Positions 7,334 to 15,117 of a DNA stretch of 64,000 bases are shown here, piece after piece (position 1 is the stretch's first letter; each line of letters opens with the position of its first letter). Both the position numbers and the translations under genes were made by a program. A model generated the notes under the pieces. The model had not been told where the DNA came from and did no database searches. It saw only the letters and a list, made by a program, of their open reading frames with translations. The stretch comes from Actinospineispora eucalypti (lineage in GTDB: Bacteria; Actinomycetota; Actinomycetes; Mycobacteriales; Pseudonocardiaceae): the NCBI GenBank assembly GCA_014208095.1, contig JACHMT010000004.1:1116001-1180000 (forward strand), written 5' to 3'.

Positions 7334-8683
7334 GTGGCGCGTGACCTGTCCGGGATCGTCAAGGCGTACGACATTCGCGGTGTTGTGGGCGACGCACTGA
7401 CCCCGGACACTGCCGCTCGGCTCGGCGCGGCGTTCGCTTCGCTGGTGGCCGGCGAGGCGACCCGGGTCGCGGTCGGCCGGGACATGCGGGTCAGCTCGCC
7501 CGAGCTGGCCTCGGCGTTCGCCGAAGGCGTCACCGGGCAGGGCCTCGACGTGATCGACATCGGGCTGGCCAGCACCGACCTGCTCTACTTCGCCGCCGGC
7601 CGGCTGGACGCGCCGGGGGCGATGGTCACCGCCAGCCACAACCCGGCCGCGTACAACGGGTTCAAGCTCTGCCGGGCCGGTGCGGTGCCGGTCGCCGAGG
7701 AGCTGCGCCAGATCCGCGCGGACGCCGAGCGTGGGCTTCCCGAGACGGGCCGGCGTGGCACGGTCACCGAGCGGGACCTGCTCGGCGACTACGCCGACTA
7801 CCTGCACGGACTGGTGGACCTGAGCGGCTCCCGGCGGCTCAGAGTGGTGGTGGACGCGGGCAACGGCATGGCCGGGCACACCGTGCCGGCCGTGCTGCGC
7901 GAGCCGTTCGTGGAGCTGGTTCCGCTGTACTTCGAGCTGGACGGGAGCTTCCCCAACCACGAGGCCAACCCGCTGGACCCGGCCAACCTGGTCGACCTGT
8001 GCAAAGAAGTGGTGGCCGCCGGTGCTGATCTTGGATTGGCCTTCGACGGCGACGCGGACCGCTGCTTCGTGGTGGACGAGCTGGGCCAGCCGGTCAGCCC
8101 CAGCGCGATCACCGCGCTGGTCGCGGTGCGCGAGCTGGCCCGCGAGCCGGGCGGGACGGTGATCCACAACCTGATCACCTCGCGGGCCGTTCCGGAGATC
8201 GTCACCGAGCACGGCGGCCGCCCGGTGCGCACCCGGGTCGGACACTCGTTCATCAAGCAGACCATGGCGGAGACCGGCGCGATCTTCGGCGGTGAGCACT
8301 CCGCGCACTACTACTTCCGGGACTTCTGGCGGGCCGACTCCGGCCTGCTGGCCGCGCTGCACGTGCTGGCCGCGCTCGGCGAGCGGAGTGCCCCCCTGTC
8401 CGAGTTGATGACCGACTATGGTCGGTACGCCGCTTCCGGCGAAATCAACTCGACGGTGGCGGACCCGGTGGCCACGCTGTCGGCGGTGAAGCGACACTAC
8501 GGCGGCCGGGACGGCGTGGTCACCGACGAGCTCGACGGGCTCACGGTGGCGCTGCCCGGCGGCGCCTGGTTCAATCTGCGGCCGTCCAACACGGAGCCGT
8601 TGCTGCGGCTCAACGTGGAGGCGGCCGACGCCGAGGCGGTCGCCGCGCTGCGCGCGGACGTGCTCGCGCTGGTCAGGCAGTAA
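7334..8683 (+). CDS. manB: Phosphomannomutase/phosphoglucomutase ManB
   Basis: Interconverts mannose-6-phosphate and mannose-1-phosphate for GDP-mannose, feeding mannosylated lipids and glycoproteins. The 449-residue protein has all alpha-D-phosphohexomutase signatures: phosphoserine loop TASHNP (Ser101), metal loop DGDAD (about 238-242), sugar-binding GGEHSAHYYF, and the phosphate-binding RPSNTEPLLR. GTG 7334 follows the hydrolase stop by 9 nt, with GGCTCTCCTG between. It is the first gene of manB - Trm112-like - SIS - manA, the arrangement known in mycobacteria. Confidence 0.95.
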   Translation: MARDLSGIVKAYDIRGVVGDALTPDTAARLGAAFASLVAGEATRVAVGRDMRVSSPELASAFAEGVTGQGLDVIDIGLASTDLLYFAAGRLDAPGAMVTASHNPAAYNGFKLCRAGAVPVAEELRQIRADAERGLPETGRRGTVTERDLLGDYADYLHGLVDLSGSRRLRVVVDAGNGMAGHTVPAVLREPFVELVPLYFELDGSFPNHEANPLDPANLVDLCKEVVAAGADLGLAFDGDADRCFVVDELGQPVSPSAITALVAVRELAREPGGTVIHNLITSRAVPEIVTEHGGRPVRTRVGHSFIKQTMAETGAIFGGEHSAHYYFRDFWRADSGLLAALHVLAALGERSAPLSELMTDYGRYAASGEINSTVADPVATLSAVKRHYGGRDGVVTDELDGLTVALPGGAWFNLRPSNTEPLLRLNVEAADAEAVAALRADVLALVRQ

Positions 8684-8702
8684 AGAAGAGAGGGGCAGAA
8701 CC

Positions 8703-8915
8703 ATGGCCGTGCAGCTGGATCAGCGCTTGCTGGAAATCCTCGCGTGCCCTTCTCCCGATCACGCGCCGCTGCGTGTCGGCAGCCCGGACGACCCGGGGGC
8801 GGACGCTCTGACCTGCACTTCCTGTGGCCGTTCCTTCCCCGTGGTAGACGGCGTGCCGGTGCTGCTGCTGGACGAGGCGACGGAGCCGGGCGGCGCTCCC
8901 CCGGACGAGAAGTGA
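8703..8915 (+). CDS. Trm112-family small zinc-ribbon protein
   Basis: A 70-residue Trm112-like protein. Relatives act as activating partners of methyltransferases or are of unknown role in bacteria. The core is LLEILACP..H near residues 10-19 and CTSCGRSFPVVDGVPVLL near residues 38-55; the N-terminal half-ribbon keeps only one Cys, so metal binding may be weak. ATG 8703 follows AAGAGAGGGGC. The stop TGA overlaps the GTG of the SIS gene (GTGA), indicating coupled translation inside the manB-manA operon. Confidence 0.85.
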   Translation: MAVQLDQRLLEILACPSPDHAPLRVGSPDDPGADALTCTSCGRSFPVVDGVPVLLLDEATEPGGAPPDEK

Positions 8916-10048
8916 TCGCCGTGCTGGACGACAGCCTGCTCGCCGATCCGGCGGCGCTGGCCGAGGCGGACGCCTCCGGGTTGCTCCGCTCCGCCGCCAC
9001 GGCCGGCGCCCAACTGCGGTCCGCCGCGCACGCCGCCGAGGAGGCGGGGGTAGGCCAGCTGGCCGGCTCCCGGCCTCGCGCCCTGGTGCTGATCCGCCGG
9101 CCGGGTTGCTCGGAACACGCCGCGCTGCTGGTCAACGCGCTGCTCGGGCCGGAGTGCCCGATCCCGGTGGTCATCTCCGACGCCGCGCCGAGCTGGATCG
9201 GACCGCTGGACGTGCTGGTCGCGCACACCTCCGACTCCGGTGACCGGGAGCTGGCCGACTCGGTCGGCCGCGCGGTCCACCGGGGCTGCGAGGTGGTGCT
9301 CTCCGCGCCCGCCGAGGGGCCGATCGCGGCGGCCGGCGCCGGGTCCGCCCGGCTGCTCGAGCCCCGGGTCCCGGTGCCGCCGGGCCTGGACTTCCCGCGC
9401 GCCATGGCCGCCGTGCTGGTCACCGTGGCCGCGCTCGGCCTGCTGCGCGCCGACCTGAACGAACTGGCCGGGGAACTGGACGGCGAGCTGGAGCGGGACC
9501 ACCCCTCACACGAGCCGTTCGTCAACCCGGCCAAGGCGCTGGCCCTGCGGCTGGCCGACCACACCCCGCTGCTCTGGGGCACCGACCCGGCCGGCGTGGC
9601 GCTGGCCGGCTACGCGGTGGCCACCCTGGCCGGGCATGCGGCGATCATCGCGCAGGCCGCCGACGTGGCCCAGGCCGCCCGGGCCGGCGCGCTGCAACGG
9701 GTACTGGCGGAACACCGCCAGGAGGACATCTTCCACGACCCGTTCGACGACCCGGTGGAGGCCAGCGGCGGTTCTACCGTGCTCCCCGCGCCGGCCAGGG
9801 TGCTGCTGCTGGCCACCGAGGACACCGACCCCACGGCCGCGGTGCTGCGCCGGGCCGGTCGGGAATGGCCGACGGCGGACGTGCTGCACCTGGTGGAAGA
9901 GGTTCCGCCGGGGGGCCCGCACGCGGCGCTGCGGCGGGCGATGCTGATGGCGGTCCGGTTCGACCTGGCCGCGCTCTACCTCGGGCTGGCCGGCGCGGTG
10001 CTCGGCTCGGACCGTGACCCGGCGGGTCACAACTACAGCCTGGGCTAG
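8912..10048 (+). CDS. SIS-domain sugar-isomerase-like protein (Rv3256c / TobH type)
   Basis: A 378-residue member of the family resembling bifunctional phosphoglucose/phosphomannose isomerases, located between manB and manA in actinobacteria. Two Rossmann-like SIS halves are recognisable: an N-terminal half with VLVAHTSDSGDRELAD (about residues 92-107) and a C-terminal half ending KVLLLATEDTDPTAAV-type sequence and a long helix. The serine-rich phosphosugar loop is less obvious than in true isomerases, so catalysis is uncertain. GTG 8912 overlaps the previous stop; GTG 8921 is an alternative start. Confidence 0.75.
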   Translation: MIAVLDDSLLADPAALAEADASGLLRSAATAGAQLRSAAHAAEEAGVGQLAGSRPRALVLIRRPGCSEHAALLVNALLGPECPIPVVISDAAPSWIGPLDVLVAHTSDSGDRELADSVGRAVHRGCEVVLSAPAEGPIAAAGAGSARLLEPRVPVPPGLDFPRAMAAVLVTVAALGLLRADLNELAGELDGELERDHPSHEPFVNPAKALALRLADHTPLLWGTDPAGVALAGYAVATLAGHAAIIAQAADVAQAARAGALQRVLAEHRQEDIFHDPFDDPVEASGGSTVLPAPARVLLLATEDTDPTAAVLRRAGREWPTADVLHLVEEVPPGGPHAALRRAMLMAVRFDLAALYLGLAGAVLGSDRDPAGHNYSLG

Positions 10049-10107
10049 CTACGCCTTGGCGACTCCATTGGTCGCGGCGTGCGCGGCCAAGCTACTTTGA
10101 GAGAGCA

Positions 10108-11349
10108 ATGGACTTTCTGGACAACCCGGTGCGCCGCTATGCGTGGGGCTCCCGGACGGTGATCGCTGGTCTGCAGAGCCGACCGGTCCCGTCCGCACAC
10201 CCCGAGGCCGAGCTGTGGCTCGGTGCGCACCCGGCTGACCCGTCCTACCTGGTCGACCCGGAGGTCGGGACCCGCCGTTCGCTGCTGGGCGAGCTGGCCG
10301 ACGACCCGGCGGGGCGGTTGGGCGAGGCCACCGCGCGGCGCTGGGGCGGCCGGCTGCCCTTCCTGCTCAAGGTGCTCGCCGCCGACGAGCCGCTGAGCCT
10401 GCAGGCCCACCCGGGCGCGGGGCAGGCCGAGGCGGGATTCGCGCTGGAGAACGAGCGGGGCATCCCGCTGGACGACGCCAGCCGCAACTACAAGGACGCC
10501 AGCCACAAGCCGGAGCTGGTGTGCGCGCTCACCGAGTTCCACGCGCTCACCGGGTTCCGCGAGCCGGCCACCACGGTGGAGTTCCTGAACGCGCTGGACG
10601 CGCCCGAGCTGGCCGGGCACGTGGGCCTGCTGGCCGGCCAGCCGGACGAGAACGGGCTGCGGGCGCTGTTCTCCACCTGGATCACCCTGCCGCAGGAGAT
10701 GCTCGACCGGTTGGTGCCGGCCGTGCAGGACGCCTGCGTGCGGCTGCTGCGCGACCCGGCTTCCCGGTTCCGGGCCGAGACGCGCACCGTGCTGGAGCTG
10801 TCCGAGCGCTACCCGGGCGATGCCGGCGTGCTGGCCGCGCTGCTGCTCAACCGGGTCACCCTGGCCCCGGGGGAGGCGCTCTACCAGGGCGACGGGGTGC
10901 TGCACGCCTACCTGTCCGGCGCCTGCATCGAGGTGATGGCCAACTCGGACAACGTGCTGCGCGGGGGACTGACGCCCAAGCACGTCGACGTGCCGGAGCT
11001 GCTGCGCGTGCTGAACTTCGCCGCCGGCCCGCCGCCCCTGGTGCACGGCGTGCGCGACGGGGCGATCACCCGCTACGACACCGAGGCCTCGGAATTCCAG
11101 TTGCGGCGGTTGGACTGGGCCGGCGCGACCGAGGGCTACGTGGTCTCGCTGCCCGACTGCGGGCCGCGGATCCTGCTGTGCACCCAGGGCGCGGCCAAGG
11201 TTTCCGCCGGTTCGGGCCGGTCACTGTGCCTGCGCCGGGGCGAGGCGATCTGGCTGGACGCGCGGGACTTCGAGGTGAAGGCGGCCTCGCACGAGGGGCC
11301 GGCGCAGCTGTTCCTGGCCACGGCGGGCACCGAGGCTGAGAGTCGCTGA
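10108..11349 (+). CDS. manA: Mannose-6-phosphate isomerase, class I
   Basis: Interconverts fructose-6-phosphate and mannose-6-phosphate, supplying ManB. The 413-residue cupin-fold protein has type-I PMI features: N-terminal NPVRRYAWGS, the zinc-ligand motif LQAHPG near residue 95, the conserved DASRNYKDASHKPE region and the C-terminal GDGVLHAYLSG with the Arg-containing active-site strand. Start ATG 10108, with only a weak GAGAG ribosome site. A 59-bp gap with a small hairpin separates it from the SIS gene, so it may have its own promoter as well as read-through. Confidence 0.94.
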   Translation: MDFLDNPVRRYAWGSRTVIAGLQSRPVPSAHPEAELWLGAHPADPSYLVDPEVGTRRSLLGELADDPAGRLGEATARRWGGRLPFLLKVLAADEPLSLQAHPGAGQAEAGFALENERGIPLDDASRNYKDASHKPELVCALTEFHALTGFREPATTVEFLNALDAPELAGHVGLLAGQPDENGLRALFSTWITLPQEMLDRLVPAVQDACVRLLRDPASRFRAETRTVLELSERYPGDAGVLAALLLNRVTLAPGEALYQGDGVLHAYLSGACIEVMANSDNVLRGGLTPKHVDVPELLRVLNFAAGPPPLVHGVRDGAITRYDTEASEFQLRRLDWAGATEGYVVSLPDCGPRILLCTQGAAKVSAGSGRSLCLRRGEAIWLDARDFEVKAASHEGPAQLFLATAGTEAESR

Positions 11350-11405
11350 GGGTTCCGCATAGGATTCGCCCGCCCCCAACGTAAGCGCCTCGTAGGAGTG
11401 TGACC

Positions 11406-12335
11406 ATGTCCGCGGGTTCGGGTACCCGAGCGATCGTCGCCGCGCTGCTGGCCAACGCCGGGATCGCGGTGGCCAAGTTCATCGGCTTCCTGGTCACCGG
11501 GTCGTCCTCGATGCTGGCCGAGTCGGTGCACTCGGTGGCGGACACCTCCAACCAGGGGCTGCTGCTGCTCGGCCAGAAGCGGGCGGCGCGCGCGGCCACG
11601 GTGGCGCACCCGTTCGGCTACGGGCGGGACCGGTACTTCTACTCGTTCGTGGTGGCGCTGCTCCTGTTCAGCCTCGGCGCGGTGTTCTCGCTGTACGAGG
11701 GCGTGCACAAGATCCTGGACCCGCACCCGATCGACACCCCGATCGTCGCCTTCGTGATCCTCGGCGTGGCCGTGGTGCTGGAGGCGTTCAGCTTCCGCAC
11801 CGCGATCCAGGAGTCCACGCCGCTGAAGGGCAACCGGAGCTGGTGGCGGTTCATCCGCCAGTCCACCCAGCCCGAGCTGCCGGTGGTGCTGCTGGAGGAC
11901 TTCGGCGCGCTGGTCGGCCTGGTGCTCGCGCTGCTCGGCGTGGCCCTGGCCGTGGTCACCGGCAACGGCGTGTGGGACGGCGTCGGCACCGTCGCCATCG
12001 GCCTCCTGCTGGGCGTGATCGCGGCCATCCTGATCGTCGAGATGAAGAGCCTGCTCATCGGCGAGGGCGCGGACCGGGCCACCCTGGCCAAGATCACCGG
12101 CGCGCTGGAGTCCGGCCAGGTGCAGCGGATGATCCACATCAAGACCCAGTACCTGAGCCCCGACGAGCTACTGGTCGCCGCCAAGATCGCCCTAACCCCC
12201 GGCCTACAGGTGGAACAGGTGGCCCAAACCATCGACGATGCCGAAGGCCGCATCCGCGCCGCCGTCCCCGCCGCCCGCCTCATCTACCTCGAACCCGACC
12301 TAGACCGCACCCCCCACCGCGAGTCGGGGATCTAG
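11406..12335 (+). CDS. Cation diffusion facilitator family metal/H+ antiporter
   Basis: A 309-residue efflux carrier with about six membrane segments. The first half of the metal site is intact in TM2 (HSVADTSNQ, H42/D46) and the TM5 acidic site is in LLEDFGAL. A cytosolic C-terminal domain follows (about 215-300). The metal could be Zn, Mn or Fe. ATG 11406 with AGGAG 7 nt upstream is favoured over GTG 11400. Oddity: the last residues, RESGI, and the TAG stop are encoded by the first unit of the 22-bp repeat array, so the natural C-terminus has been replaced or extended by the repeat. Confidence 0.88.
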   Translation: MSAGSGTRAIVAALLANAGIAVAKFIGFLVTGSSSMLAESVHSVADTSNQGLLLLGQKRAARAATVAHPFGYGRDRYFYSFVVALLLFSLGAVFSLYEGVHKILDPHPIDTPIVAFVILGVAVVLEAFSFRTAIQESTPLKGNRSWWRFIRQSTQPELPVVLLEDFGALVGLVLALLGVALAVVTGNGVWDGVGTVAIGLLLGVIAAILIVEMKSLLIGEGADRATLAKITGALESGQVQRMIHIKTQYLSPDELLVAAKIALTPGLQVEQVAQTIDDAEGRIRAAVPAARLIYLEPDLDRTPHRESGI

Positions 12336-12530
12336 GTACGGCGAGTCGGGGATCTGGGTACGGCGAGTCGGGGATCCGGGTACGGCGAGTCGGGGATCCG
12401 GGTACGGCGAGTCGGGGATCTGGGTACGGCGAGTCGGGGATCCGGGTACGGCGAGTCGGGGATCTGGGTACGGCGAGTCGGGGATCTGGGTACGGCGAGT
12501 CGGGGATCCGGGTACGGCGAGTCGGGCTTG
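12319..12530 (+). repeat. 22-bp tandem repeat array, 10 units (core GAGTCGGGGATC)
   Basis: Ten head-to-tail units with exact 22-bp spacing; the core GAG starts at 12321 and every 22 bp to 12519. Nine units are complete (variants ATCTGG, ATCCGG, ATCTAG after the core) and the last is degenerate. The unit is not palindromic and there are no spacers, so this is not a CRISPR. The first unit encodes the end of the cation transporter. An inverted array lies at 13567-13654 and degenerate units at 843-932. Confidence 0.95.
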
Positions 12531-12569
12531 GGGTGTCGGTCCGGTTCGGTACGAAGGGCGGGCGTGAGG

Positions 12570-13469
12570 TCAGGGACGTCGGTAACCCCGGCTGGCGAAC
12601 GCCGCGCGCAGCGCTTCTTCGAGGCGTCTGCTGTCCCGCAGATCCTCCTTCGTGGCGGTCAACACGATCCAACCCCTACGCCGTAGATCGTCGGCTCGCG
12701 CCCGGTCTTCCGCCTCTCGGCCGTGGTGCACCGCGTACCCGTCGTACTCAAGCACGATCCGTAGCTCTGGCCAGGCCAGGTCCAGCCGGTAGATCAATCG
12801 GCCGTCCGGCCCGCACAGGCGCCAGTTCACCTCGGGAATGGGAAAGCGCAGGTCCACGACCTCCAGGAGCAGCCAACTCTCCGGCGGTGACTCGGCCCGG
12901 CCGGTCGCCAGCCCGAGCAACCAGACCGCACGTTTGGTCCCCCGAGGGTCGGCCCGGCCGGCCAGCCGCTGATCGAGCCGAGCCCGGAACCCCTCACGAC
13001 CTTCGTCGGGCTGGAGTGCCAGCGCCTGATCGGTGACCGCTAGCGCCTCCCGTGGCTGGGCGGTGCACAACACATCGGCGACCGTTCGCTCGACCGAGAG
13101 CACCCGTAGACCGGCGAGCTCTACGAGATCGTCATGGGGCATCGGGCCGTTGTGCACCGCGAGTCCTGGCCGGGTGCGGGCCGGGTGCTCGTAGGGGACG
13201 AGCACATGGGTGTCCGAGGTGTCGGCGGCTGTGCATCCATGCAGCCAAGCGGCGGATTTCCCACAGATCACCGCGCTTGGCCCACAGAGCAGCAACGCCG
13301 CGACCGCGCGGGTTCGAACGTCGAGCTGACGCGAGGAATCGATCAGCACCCCGCCCCAGATCCGACGCAAGCGCCCGTGCCTGAGATCCGCGTCGACCCG
13401 CCGGCGGCCGACGCGCGCGATCAACGTGCGACGTACGTATGCGCCGGGCTCCCCGTAACCAACCTCCAT
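12570..13469 (-). CDS. DUF559/AbiEi-like protein with PD-(D/E)XK endonuclease-type C-terminus
   Basis: A protein of about 299 residues. The N-terminal part resembles the AbiEi-type winged-helix/transcriptional domain seen before DUF559. The C-terminal part (DLAWPELRIVLEYDGYAVH..RADDLRRRGWIVLTATKEDL) has the E-x-D arrangement of Vsr/DUF559-like nuclease folds. Such proteins are common, often multi-copy, in actinobacteria and of unknown role; some relatives are antitoxin or defence components. The gene stands alone between repeat arrays in opposite orientation (12319-12530 and 13567-13654), suggesting it was mobilised with them. The ATG at 13469 was chosen; ATG 13547 would add 26 residues, and neither has a clear ribosome site. 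Confidence 0.65.
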   Translation of the reverse strand: MEVGYGEPGAYVRRTLIARVGRRRVDADLRHGRLRRIWGGVLIDSSRQLDVRTRAVAALLLCGPSAVICGKSAAWLHGCTAADTSDTHVLVPYEHPARTRPGLAVHNGPMPHDDLVELAGLRVLSVERTVADVLCTAQPREALAVTDQALALQPDEGREGFRARLDQRLAGRADPRGTKRAVWLLGLATGRAESPPESWLLLEVVDLRFPIPEVNWRLCGPDGRLIYRLDLAWPELRIVLEYDGYAVHHGREAEDRARADDLRRRGWIVLTATKEDLRDSRRLEEALRAAFASRGYRRP

Positions 13470-13566
13470 GTGACCGACGGTCGCAGCAACCGGCGCCGCG
13501 TGGGTCGGAGGTTCGCGGGCCTGTGGACAACCGACCCCCATGTGCATAACTCACGGCATGCGGTGC

Positions 13567-13654
13567 GTACCCAGATCTCCGACTCGCCGTACCCGCATCC
13601 CCGACTCGCCGTACTCAGATCCCCGACTCGCCGTACCTAGATCCCCGACTCGCC
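13567..13654 (-). repeat. 22-bp tandem repeat array, 4 units, inverted relative to the 12.3-kb array
   Basis: Four consecutive 22-bp units (starting 13567, 13589, 13611, 13633) carry GAGTCGGGGATC on the minus strand, with minor variants. They abut and encode the 3' end of the PuuD-like gene: its tail RGSRYGESGI and TGA stop (13615-13617) are translated repeat. Confidence 0.95.
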
Positions 13655-14346
13655 GTGGTGGTGGCGGTGGTGGCGGTGATGAAGGACTGGAAGAGGGGGA
13701 GGGTGGTGGGGGTGGTCTCGGGGTGGGACTGGATACCGAGTGTGAAGGGGGCGTCGGGGTCCTCGACCGCTTCGATTGTGCCGTCGGGGGACCAGGCGAC
13801 CGGCTGCAGGCCGGTGCCGGGTTTGTCGATGCCCTGGTGGTGGGCGCAGGAGAGGGTCACCGACGGGCCCAGGGCGGCGGCGAGCCGCGAGCCGGGAGCC
13901 ACGTTCACCACGTAGGGGTCGTAGTGGCCGGGGCGGGCGGGGGCGTGTTCGGGCAGGTGCTGGTGCAGCGTGCCGCCCCGGGAGACGGCGAGCAGTTGGG
14001 CGCCCCGGCAGATGGCGAGTACCGGGATGCCGCGTTCCTCGGCCAGGCGCAGGGCGGCCAGCTCGGCGGAGTCGCGGTCGTGGCGGGGTGGTTGCGTTTC
14101 GGCCGCGCGCGGGGCGCCGTACCGCTCGGGGTCGATGTCGGGGCCGCCGGCCAGGAGAAGGCCGTCCAGCCGGCTCACCACCGAGGAGATCGCCGAGGGC
14201 ACCGGCGGAAGGAGCACCGGGGCGCCGCCGGCCTCGACCACCCGCGTGACGTAGTCCCAGGGCAGCAGCGCGCACGGGACGTCCCGCCAGACCGTCCAGG
14301 CCGCCGGCTCGTGATAGGCGGTCAGCCCGATCAGCGGGCGGGTCAC
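13615..14346 (-). CDS. Gamma-glutamyl-gamma-aminobutyrate hydrolase-like class I amidotransferase (PuuD / Rv2859c type)
   Basis: Hydrolyses gamma-glutamyl amides to release glutamate and the freed acid, the last step of gamma-glutamylated amine catabolism. The 243-residue protein has nucleophile C113 in ICRGAQLLA and His208/Glu210 in IQSHPE, so the triad is complete. GTG 14346 overlaps the TGA of the SDR gene upstream (GTGA), giving an operon glnA-type, SDR, puuD-type. The final ~12 residues (ASRGSRYGESGI) come from the 22-bp repeats and are unlikely to be ancestral. In M. tuberculosis, Rv2860c-Rv2857c has the same set plus an aldehyde dehydrogenase that is missing here. Confidence 0.88.
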   Translation of the reverse strand: MTRPLIGLTAYHEPAAWTVWRDVPCALLPWDYVTRVVEAGGAPVLLPPVPSAISSVVSRLDGLLLAGGPDIDPERYGAPRAAETQPPRHDRDSAELAALRLAEERGIPVLAICRGAQLLAVSRGGTLHQHLPEHAPARPGHYDPYVVNVAPGSRLAAALGPSVTLSCAHHQGIDKPGTGLQPVAWSPDGTIEAVEDPDAPFTLGIQSHPETTPTTLPLFQSFITATTATTTASRGSRYGESGI

Positions 14347-15107
14347 AGCGGGGTGACGTACGCGGCGGAGATCCCGCCGTCGACCAGGAACTCGGCGCCG
14401 GTGACGAAGGAGGCGTCGTCGCTGGCCAGGAACGCGATCGCGGCGGCCATCTCGGAAGCCTCGGCGAACCGGCCCATCGGCACGTGCACCAGCCGCCGCT
14501 GCGCCCGCTCCGGGTCCTTGGCGAACAGCTCGGTGAGCAGGGGCGTGTTGACCGGGCCGGGGCACAGCGCGTTGACCCGGATGCCCTCCCGGGCGAACTG
14601 CACGCCTAGCTCGCGGGACATCGCCAGCACGCCGCCCTTCGAGGCGGTGTAGGAGATCTGCGAGGTGGCCGAGCCCATCACCGCGACGAACGAGGCCACG
14701 TTGATGATCGAGCCCCGGCCGGCGCGTTGCATGTACGGCAGCACCGCCTGGCAGCACAGGTAGACCGAGGTCAGGTTGACCTCCTGCACCCGGCGCCAGG
14801 CGTCCAGGCCGGTGGTCAGGATGGAGTCGTCGTCGGGCGGCGAGATGCCGGCGTTGTGCAGCGCGATGTCGATCCGGCCGTAGCGCTCGTCGGTGCTCGC
14901 GTAGATCCGCTTGACGTCTTCCGGCGAGGTGACGTCGGCCGTGATGGCCAGCCCGTCCACCTCGTCGGCCGCTCGCTTCGCCGCCCCCGGGTCGATGTCC
15001 ACGCACGCCACGCGCGCGCCCTCCGAGGTGAGCCGCCGCGCGGCCGCCAGCCCGATCCCGCTGCCGGCGCCGGTCACCACGGCAACTCGCTCATCCAACC
15101 TGCCCAT
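14343..15107 (-). CDS. Short-chain dehydrogenase/reductase (Rv2857c type)
   Basis: A 254-residue classical SDR with NAD(P)-binding TGAGSGIG (12-19), NAG (85-87) and active-site Ser139, Tyr153 and Lys157 (YTASK). An acidic residue after beta-2 (VDID) favours NAD(H). It lies between a gamma-glutamylamine synthetase-like gene and a gamma-glutamyl hydrolase, so it probably oxidises the alcohol or aldehyde portion of a gamma-glutamylated amine such as ethanolamide. ATG 15107 is chosen; an in-frame TTG at 15116 adds three residues. Confidence 0.88.
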   Translation of the reverse strand: MGRLDERVAVVTGAGSGIGLAAARRLTSEGARVACVDIDPGAAKRAADEVDGLAITADVTSPEDVKRIYASTDERYGRIDIALHNAGISPPDDDSILTTGLDAWRRVQEVNLTSVYLCCQAVLPYMQRAGRGSIINVASFVAVMGSATSQISYTASKGGVLAMSRELGVQFAREGIRVNALCPGPVNTPLLTELFAKDPERAQRRLVHVPMGRFAEASEMAAAIAFLASDDASFVTGAEFLVDGGISAAYVTPL

Positions 15108-15117
15108 GCCGGCCAAC

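Noticed and set aside
6431..8704. 757-codon open frame on the minus strand opposite the hydrolase and manB genes
   Set aside because: Antisense shadow of high-GC coding DNA; its translation is Arg/Gly/His-rich low complexity with no domain, while both plus-strand genes have clear catalytic motifs.
12319..12530. Possible CRISPR array
   Set aside because: Units are contiguous with strict 22-bp period and no unique spacers, and no cas genes are present.
13540..14652. 370-codon plus-strand frame over the PuuD-like and SDR genes
   Set aside because: Gly/Arg/Val-rich antisense translation with no domain; the minus-strand genes have full catalytic triads.
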